DNA of 5,996 bases, from contig JAITWN010000185.1 in assembly GCA_031285245.1 (NCBI GenBank), forward strand, positions 1 through 5,996. Direction: 5' to 3'. A model generated the notes under the pieces. That model was given only the letters and a program-made list of their open reading frames with translations, was not told the origin of the DNA and did not search any database. A program made the translations under genes and the position numbers. This stretch comes from Chromatiales bacterium (GTDB taxonomy: Bacteria > Pseudomonadota > Gammaproteobacteria > SZUA-140). Positions 1-4,368 of this stretch are shown here, piece after piece (the stretch's first letter is position 1; every line of letters starts with the position of its first letter).

Positions 1-1
1 C

Positions 2-271
2 GGCGCGCTGGTGAAACACTCCTTGCTATTTTCCAATGTCCACGTTCGCTCGTACTCGCACGTCGAGGATCGCGTGGTGTTGCCTGACGTAGAGATCGGT
101 GAGCATTGCCGCTTGCGTCGTGTCGTGGTCGACAAGGGTTGCCGTATTCCGGATAACACCGTCATCGGCTACGACCGCGAGCAGGACGCGCGTCGTTTCT
201 ACATCAGTGAAAATGGCGTTATCGTCGTCACTCCGGAGATGCTGGGCCAGGACTATCATCGTGTCCACTAG
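2..271 (+). CDS. glgC: Glucose-1-phosphate adenylyltransferase (ADP-glucose pyrophosphorylase), C-terminal fragment
   Basis: This is the last 89 residues of a cytoplasmic enzyme that makes ADP-glucose from ATP and glucose-1-phosphate, the committed step of bacterial glycogen synthesis. The frame is open from the left edge, so the catalytic nucleotidyltransferase domain lies outside the window. What is visible is the C-terminal left-handed beta-helix domain, with hexapeptide-like turns (VEDRVVLPDVEIG, CRLRRVVVDKGCRIP) and the near-invariant GlgC ending VTPEMLGQ. The opening residues GALVKHSLLFSNV also match the family closely. The stop TAG lies inside the first codons of the downstream GH57 gene (11-nt overlap), so the two are almost certainly co-transcribed and translationally coupled. 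Bacterial GlgC enzymes are usually allosterically controlled, but the residues that set effector specificity are mostly in the missing part. The gene is intact to its natural C-terminus. Confidence 0.95.
   Translation, partial: GALVKHSLLFSNVHVRSYSHVEDRVVLPDVEIGEHCRLRRVVVDKGCRIPDNTVIGYDREQDARRFYISENGVIVVTPEMLGQDYHRVH
249..252 (+). promoter_or_regulatory. Probable ribosome binding site of the GH57 gene
   Basis: AGGA lies within the 3' end of glgC, 8 nt before the GTG at 261. It supports GTG-261 as the true start rather than the earlier in-frame GTG at 99, which lies deep inside glgC, or the later ATG at 306, which would remove the first conserved strand of the barrel. Confidence 0.5.
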
Positions 272-1970
272 CCAGCCACCGCTGAAGGTGGTGCTGTGTT
301 GGCACATGCATCAACCGGAGTATCGCAGTTACGCTGACGGCGTTTACCAGCTCCCCTGGGTTTACCTGCACGCCATCAAAGACTACATCGACATGGCAGC
401 GATCATCGAGGCGACGCCTGGCGCGCGTGCGGTGATCAACTTCGTGCCGATCCTGCTCGATCAGATCGAAGATTATGCTGCCGATATTCACGCTTTTTTC
501 AGTGCGCGCACGCCGATCAGAGATCCATTGCTGGCGGCGCTTGCAGAGAGTGAATTCCCGCTCGAGCATGAGCGCCGCCTGGCGCTCATTCGCGCCTGTT
601 TACGCGCCAATGAGAAACGACTGATCCAGCGTTTCCCGGCATATCGTCGTCTCGTTGATATGACCGGTCTGCTCAAAGATAACCCTGAAGATATCGCCTA
701 TTTCAGCGACCAGTATCTCGCTGACATCGTGACTTGGTATCACCTCGCTTGGCTCGGTGAAACCGTGCGCCGCGATGATGCGCGCGTGCGCCACTTGATG
801 AAGAAGGCGAGTTTCTTTTCGCACGAAGATCGTTTGCAGTTGCTCGAAATCATTGGCCAAATCGTCGGCGCCATCGTCGAGCGCTATCGCGTGCTCGCGC
901 AAAGCGGGCGTGTCGAGCTGTCGATGACGCCGTATGCGCATCCCATGCTGCCACTGCTGCTTGATTTTTCGAGCGCACGTGAAGCGGTGCCGGAAATGCC
1001 CTTGCCGTCAGCGCCCTGTTACCCAGGTGGCCTTGAGCGAGCGCACTGGCATTTGAGCCAAGGTATCAGAAGCTTCGAACATCACTTCGGTTTCCGTCCG
1101 CAGGGCTGCTGGCCGGCAGAGGGCGGCGTCAGCGCAGCAGCGCTGGCATTGCTCGGTGAATATGGTTTCCGCTGGACCGCGACCGGCGCCAGCGTGCTCG
1201 GCAACAGCTTGGCGAATACTGATAGATTGCAGAGCGATAGTGGCGCTTTCCATCGCGCCTATCGCATTGATGACGCTGGGCCTGCCTGCTTCTTTCGCGA
1301 TGATGGTCTGTCTGATCTCATTGGTTTTACCTATCACGATTGGCACGGTGATGATGCGGTTGCCAATCTCATGCATCACATGGAAAACATTGCGCACGCC
1401 CGTCCTGGCGATGACAATCGCGTGGTGTCAATCGTGCTCGATGGTGAAAACGCTTGGGAAGCCTATCCTGAAAACGGCTACCACTTCATTACCGCGCTCT
1501 ATCGTCAGCTTGCCGGACATCCCGATATCGAGCTCACCACTTTCAGCGATTGCCTGGCGCAGGGCCTTGCGCCGGTGGGGCTCGAAAAGTTGGTCGCGGG
1601 TAGCTGGGTTTATGGCAATTTTTCTACCTGGATGGGCGACAAGGATAAGAATCAGGGTTGGGATCTCTTGTGCCAAGCCAAAGCCGCTTATGATCGCGTG
1701 ATCGCAGAAGATCGTTTGGATGAAGTCTCGCGTGAACGCGCGCTGTGGCAGCTCGCGGTATGCGAAGGCTCTGATTGGTGCTGGTGGTTTGGTGATTACA
1801 ACCCTTCTGACTCCGTGGGCGACTTCGAGCGCCTCTACCGTCTGCACCTCAGTAATCTCTATCGCTTTCTCGGCCTGGAACCGCCGCAGAATCTCCTCCA
1901 GATCATCAGCACTGGAGGCGGTTATGCAGAGCAGGGCGGTGTCATGAGGCGAGGACAGGCCGGGCCGTAG
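261..1970 (+). CDS. Glycoside hydrolase family 57 protein (alpha-amylase / glucanotransferase type)
   Basis: A 569-residue cytoplasmic alpha-glucan-active enzyme with no signal peptide. The GH57 conserved regions appear in order: HQP at residues 17-19; ELSMTPYAHP, with His227; CWPAEGG, with Glu287 as likely nucleophile; VLDGENAWE, with Asp394 as likely acid/base; and GSWVYGNFSTWMGD at 447-460. A C-terminal helical region follows, with CEGSDWCWWFGDYN at 501-514. This architecture matches the GH57 group loosely annotated as alpha-amylase/alpha-mannosidase (COG1449). GH57 enzymes retain configuration and include amylases, amylopullulanases, branching enzymes and 4-alpha-glucanotransferases, so the exact reaction cannot be read here. 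The GTG start was chosen because the first beta-strand (KVVLCWHMHQP) begins 8 residues later and an AGGA precedes it. It overlaps the glgC stop by 11 nt and ends 5 nt before malQ, which suggests glycogen or maltodextrin processing. The last ~25 residues look like a poorly conserved, Gly-rich tail. Family assignment is sure; substrate is not. Confidence 0.92.
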   Translation: MSTSQPPLKVVLCWHMHQPEYRSYADGVYQLPWVYLHAIKDYIDMAAIIEATPGARAVINFVPILLDQIEDYAADIHAFFSARTPIRDPLLAALAESEFPLEHERRLALIRACLRANEKRLIQRFPAYRRLVDMTGLLKDNPEDIAYFSDQYLADIVTWYHLAWLGETVRRDDARVRHLMKKASFFSHEDRLQLLEIIGQIVGAIVERYRVLAQSGRVELSMTPYAHPMLPLLLDFSSAREAVPEMPLPSAPCYPGGLERAHWHLSQGIRSFEHHFGFRPQGCWPAEGGVSAAALALLGEYGFRWTATGASVLGNSLANTDRLQSDSGAFHRAYRIDDAGPACFFRDDGLSDLIGFTYHDWHGDDAVANLMHHMENIAHARPGDDNRVVSIVLDGENAWEAYPENGYHFITALYRQLAGHPDIELTTFSDCLAQGLAPVGLEKLVAGSWVYGNFSTWMGDKDKNQGWDLLCQAKAAYDRVIAEDRLDEVSRERALWQLAVCEGSDWCWWFGDYNPSDSVGDFERLYRLHLSNLYRFLGLEPPQNLLQIISTGGGYAEQGGVMRRGQAGP

Positions 1971-1975
1971 GCGTT

Positions 1976-3457
1976 TTGGAAACGAGTTCTCCATTCGAAC
2001 GTCGCAGCGGCATCCTGCTGCATCCCAGTTCGTTGCCGAGCGCGCGGTCGCAAGGTGATCTCGGCGACACCGCGCATCGCTTCGTTGATTTCCTCGCTGA
2101 AGCTGGCCAGACCGTGTGGCAGGTGCTGCCACTTGGGCCAACGCACGATGGCGGTTCGCCTTATCAATGCCTGTCAGTGCATGCCGGCAATCCACGACTC
2201 ATCAGCCGGGAGCGTTTGGTCGAAATGGGCTGGTTGCCGGAGGATCTGCTGCGTGCTGATCCATCCAGCGAAGCTGCGGTATATGGCGACGATGGTCTGT
2301 GGGCGCAGGCGCTGCATGGCTTCAACGCACATGCGGATGAAGCAGCGCGCACCGCCTATGCGCAATTCTGCACCGCGCAGCGTGATTGGCTCGAAGACTA
2401 TGCGCTCTTTGTCGCGCTGCGCGCAGAACATCATCACTCAGCATGGACCGACTGGCCCGCATCACTGCGTGATCGCGATATCGCAGCGCTTGTCGCTGCC
2501 CATCAGCAGCATCAGGCCGTTATCGAGCGCGTGTGCTTCGAGCAGTTCGTCTTCTATCACCAATGGGCTGAGCTGCGCCAACACGCTAACAGTCGCGGCA
2601 TATTGCTATTTGGCGATATGCCGATCTTCGTCGCTCACGACAGCGTCGATGTTTGGGTCGATCGCCATCTGTTCAAGCTCGACGAACGCGGTCAGCCGAC
2701 AGTCGTTGCAGGCGTGCCACCGGATTATTTTTCCGCGACCGGCCAGCGCTGGGGTAATCCGCATTATCGCTGGGACGCCATGGCGCAAAGCGGTTATCGC
2801 TGGTGGATTCGCCGCATCGAAAGCCATCTCGCCATGCTCGATCTCATCCGCATCGATCACTTCCGCGGCTTCGAAGCGTTCTGGGAAATTCCTGCGGCAA
2901 GTCCCGATGCTATTGGTGGCTACTGGGTAGATGGGCCGCGTGAAGCATTGTTCGATGCGCTGCGCGCGCGTTTTGGCGAACTGCCTTTCGTCGCCGAAGA
3001 TCTTGGCGTGATCACGCCGGAAGTCTATGCACTGCGCGATCGTTACGCGCTGCCGGGCATGCGCATCTTGCAGTTTGCTTTCGACGGCGCAGCGGACAAT
3101 CCTTATCTACCGCACAACTACAGCCGCGCGGCCGTGGTCTACACCGGCACGCATGACAACGACACGACCGTGGGTTGGTATCAATCGCTTGATGAAGGCG
3201 CGCGCCAGCACGTCGAAGAATATCTCGGCTATCCGCGCGAAGCCATGCCCTGGTCCCTCATCCGCGCCGCGCTATCCTCAGTCGCAGAAATGGCCATCAT
3301 CCCCATGCAAGATGCGCTAGCTCTAGGCGCCGCCCACCGCATGAACGTCCCCGGCACCACCAGCCCCAGCAACTGGCGCTGGCGCTTCGACTGGCATCAA
3401 GTGCCCAGCGACCTCGCCCCACGCTTGCAGCGCATGACGCATCTGTACGGTCGCTAG
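1976..3457 (+). CDS. malQ: 4-alpha-glucanotransferase (amylomaltase), GH77
   Basis: A 493-residue cytoplasmic enzyme that moves glucan segments between alpha-1,4-linked maltodextrins, releasing glucose and building longer chains that phosphorylase can degrade. The length fits the compact ~500-residue form (as in Thermus) rather than the longer E. coli form. GH77 motifs are all present: RRSGILLHPSSLPS at the N-terminus, GDMPIFVAHDSVDVW at 213-227, GVPPDYFSATGQRWGNP at 246-262, RIDHFRG with nucleophile Asp294, AEDLG with acid/base Glu341, and THDND with the third carboxylate Asp394. No catalytic residue is missing. The TTG at 1976 is the first possible start after the upstream in-frame stop, and the next one (2033) falls inside the conserved N-terminal motif, so TTG is the only standard start that keeps the family N-terminus. 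It has no good Shine-Dalgarno; the purine-rich stretch (GAGGACAGG, ending at 1959) is too far upstream. Translation probably depends on coupling to the GH57 stop at 1970. It is the last gene of the operon visible here. Confidence 0.96.
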   Translation: METSSPFERRSGILLHPSSLPSARSQGDLGDTAHRFVDFLAEAGQTVWQVLPLGPTHDGGSPYQCLSVHAGNPRLISRERLVEMGWLPEDLLRADPSSEAAVYGDDGLWAQALHGFNAHADEAARTAYAQFCTAQRDWLEDYALFVALRAEHHHSAWTDWPASLRDRDIAALVAAHQQHQAVIERVCFEQFVFYHQWAELRQHANSRGILLFGDMPIFVAHDSVDVWVDRHLFKLDERGQPTVVAGVPPDYFSATGQRWGNPHYRWDAMAQSGYRWWIRRIESHLAMLDLIRIDHFRGFEAFWEIPAASPDAIGGYWVDGPREALFDALRARFGELPFVAEDLGVITPEVYALRDRYALPGMRILQFAFDGAADNPYLPHNYSRAAVVYTGTHDNDTTVGWYQSLDEGARQHVEEYLGYPREAMPWSLIRAALSSVAEMAIIPMQDALALGAAHRMNVPGTTSPSNWRWRFDWHQVPSDLAPRLQRMTHLYGR

Positions 3458-3485
3458 TCGCCTGACGTAGAGGTTGTGGCATCTT

Positions 3486-3522
3486 CGTATAGGTTAGCGC
3501 CTCGCTTTGCTGCGCCCAACAT
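3486..3522. repeat. Imperfect palindrome, possibly a dispersed intergenic repeat
   Basis: Downstream of malQ, the arm GTTAGCGC (3493-3500) faces GCGCCCAAC (3512-3520). GTT pairs with AAC and GCGC with GCGC, with a small internal loop (A opposite CC) and an 11-nt apical loop. Read on the other strand, the general form (GTTGGGCGC ... GCGCTAACC) resembles the GTTGGGC/GCCCAAC palindromes scattered between genes in many proteobacteria. That resemblance is from memory and not verified. No T-run follows, so it is a poor intrinsic terminator, although it could protect the 3' end of the operon mRNA. Confidence 0.35.
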
Positions 3523-3557
3523 TCAATGCTCAAGACCGATATCACACACCGCGCCAA

Positions 3558-3592
3558 ACGAAACGTCCTATAGTATGCTGACGCACGAAACG
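3558..3592 (+). repeat. Exact 8-nt direct repeat ACGAAACG, twice, flanking the putative -10 box
   Basis: ACGAAACG occurs at 3558-3565 and again at 3585-3592, a spacing of 27 nt, on either side of the TATAGT at 3569-3574. Its position suggests possible half-sites for a regulator of the downstream outer-membrane protein gene. An 8-mer pair in a short spacer may also be chance. Confidence 0.25.
3569..3579 (+). promoter_or_regulatory. Candidate -10 region for the outer-membrane protein gene
   Basis: TATAGT (3569-3574) matches five of six positions of the sigma-70 -10 consensus. The overlapping TATGCT (3574-3579) matches four of six. No good -35 hexamer sits 16-18 nt upstream; the best is GCGCCA at 3551-3556 for TATGCT, with three matches. 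Use of TATAGT would give a leader of roughly 37 nt. A separate promoter is expected because the gene lies 160 nt beyond malQ and differs in function, but a sigma-70 promoter with a weak -35 usually needs an activator or another sigma factor. Confidence 0.35.
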
Positions 3593-3605
3593 CATTGCGA
3601 TTTAT

Positions 3606-3610
3606 GAGGG
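3606..3610 (+). promoter_or_regulatory. Ribosome binding site of the outer-membrane protein gene
   Basis: GAGGG sits 7 nt before the ATG at 3618 and fixes that start. It is the clearest Shine-Dalgarno in the window, unlike the weak initiation signals of the glycogen genes upstream. Confidence 0.7.
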
Positions 3611-3617
3611 TTCAAAA

Positions 3618-4283
3618 ATGAAGTGTCTTTCGCCAAATGTTTCTGTCCGCTTGGCATCTGCTGTGGTGGCTGCGGGGTTGGGGTTTTCGTCTTGCATTGC
3701 TGCTGCTGACGAATGGTTTGATGAGGTGGCTAAGGGGTACTACATCGGGGCGGGGCTTGGTCAGTCTAAGATCAGTGATGTTAACTGTAACGATCCGGTG
3801 GTTGTCGCTGATGCGTTTGATCAGAGCTGTAGCGCGAAGGATACGGCTACTGCGTTTAAGCTTTTTGGTGGATACAAGCTGCCGATTGCGCCGGAGTCGA
3901 GATATTCAGCGGCGATTGAGCTCGGTTATGTTGATTTCGGTAAAGTTGGCTTATCGGGAACGGACAGCGCGTTTGGTGCAACGAAGCTTGATATAGCTAC
4001 TTCTGGAATCAATCTTTCAGTGCTTGGTGCCGTGGAAGTGATTGAGCGGTGGTCGCTGATAGGCAAGCTTGGGTTGCTGCGTTGGAATGCTGATTATAGT
4101 GCGTCCAGCAGTATTGATGGGAAAGCTCCGGGAAGCAGCGATTCCGGAACCGGTTTTGCCTTCGGCATTGGTGGAATGTTCGCGGTGACGCCGCAGATCT
4201 CGGCGCGCTTGGAATGGGAGCGCTTCGATATGGATGATGCGAACGCGAACCTGCTTTCAGCGAGCGTGGTGTACGCCTTCTGA
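3618..4283 (+). CDS. Eight-stranded outer-membrane beta-barrel protein (OmpA-N/opacity-like fold)
   Basis: A 221-residue exported protein of unknown role. Residues 1-30 form a signal peptide: Lys2 and Arg11, then a hydrophobic core LASAVVAAGLGF, with likely cleavage after Ala-Ala-Ala30. The rest shows eight amphipathic segments typical of a small barrel: about 40-52, 77-88, 96-110, 121-141, 145-163, 177-191, 193-206 and 209-221. It ends in VVYAF; a terminal Phe is the usual signal for Bam-dependent outer-membrane insertion. Cys57 and Cys71 lie in the first long extracellular loop and may form a disulfide. There is no peptidoglycan-binding OmpA C-terminal domain. Cys26, in the context FSSC, is a poor lipobox, so a lipoprotein is less likely. 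Codon choice (many GGG, TTT, GTT, AAG) and lower GC set it apart from the glycogen genes. It is followed by a strong terminator, so it is probably monocistronic. It may be a structural or adhesin-like protein or a narrow pore; the sequence does not decide. Confidence 0.85.
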   Translation: MKCLSPNVSVRLASAVVAAGLGFSSCIAAADEWFDEVAKGYYIGAGLGQSKISDVNCNDPVVVADAFDQSCSAKDTATAFKLFGGYKLPIAPESRYSAAIELGYVDFGKVGLSGTDSAFGATKLDIATSGINLSVLGAVEVIERWSLIGKLGLLRWNADYSASSSIDGKAPGSSDSGTGFAFGIGGMFAVTPQISARLEWERFDMDDANANLLSASVVYAF

Positions 4284-4311
4284 TCTGATTCGATAGTCAG
4301 TTGAAGCTATA

Positions 4312-4355
4312 AAAAAGGGGCGGCGGGATTTGAGATGATCCCGCCGCCCCTTTTT
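4312..4355. terminator. Bidirectional Rho-independent terminator between convergent genes
   Basis: A perfect 18-bp inverted repeat (4312-4329 with 4338-4355) encloses an 8-nt loop, TTGAGATG. The core is GC-only (GGGGCGGCGGG against CCCGCCGCCCC). On the + strand the stem runs into TTTTTATTTTTA, and on the - strand into six T's from the A run at 4311-4316. It therefore fits termination of both the outer-membrane protein gene from the left (28 nt after its stop) and the phosphorylase gene from the right (13 nt after its stop). Confidence 0.95.
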
Positions 4356-4368
4356 ATTTTTACTTGCA

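Noticed and set aside
99..260. Extension of the GH57 protein to an upstream GTG at 99
   Set aside because: It would overlap glgC by 173 nt, the added residues resemble no GH57 N-terminus, and the GTG at 261 has a suitable RBS and begins just before the first conserved strand.
1428..2195. A 255-codon open frame on the - strand across the GH57/malQ junction
   Set aside because: It is antisense to two clear genes with full family motifs, its translation shows no recognisable domain, and long antisense frames are common at this GC content.
2055..2930. A 291-codon + strand frame inside malQ
   Set aside because: It is a shifted-frame shadow of malQ, rich in Ser, Cys and Arg, without motifs, while the malQ frame carries every catalytic residue.
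3493..3520. The palindrome after malQ as an intrinsic terminator
   Set aside because: The stem is broken by an internal loop and no T-run follows, so I listed it as a possible repeat instead.
3637..3996. A 119-codon alternative + frame within the outer-membrane protein gene
   Set aside because: It is Arg/Leu-rich with no motif. The overlapping frame has a signal peptide, barrel strands and a terminal Phe, which explains the sequence better.
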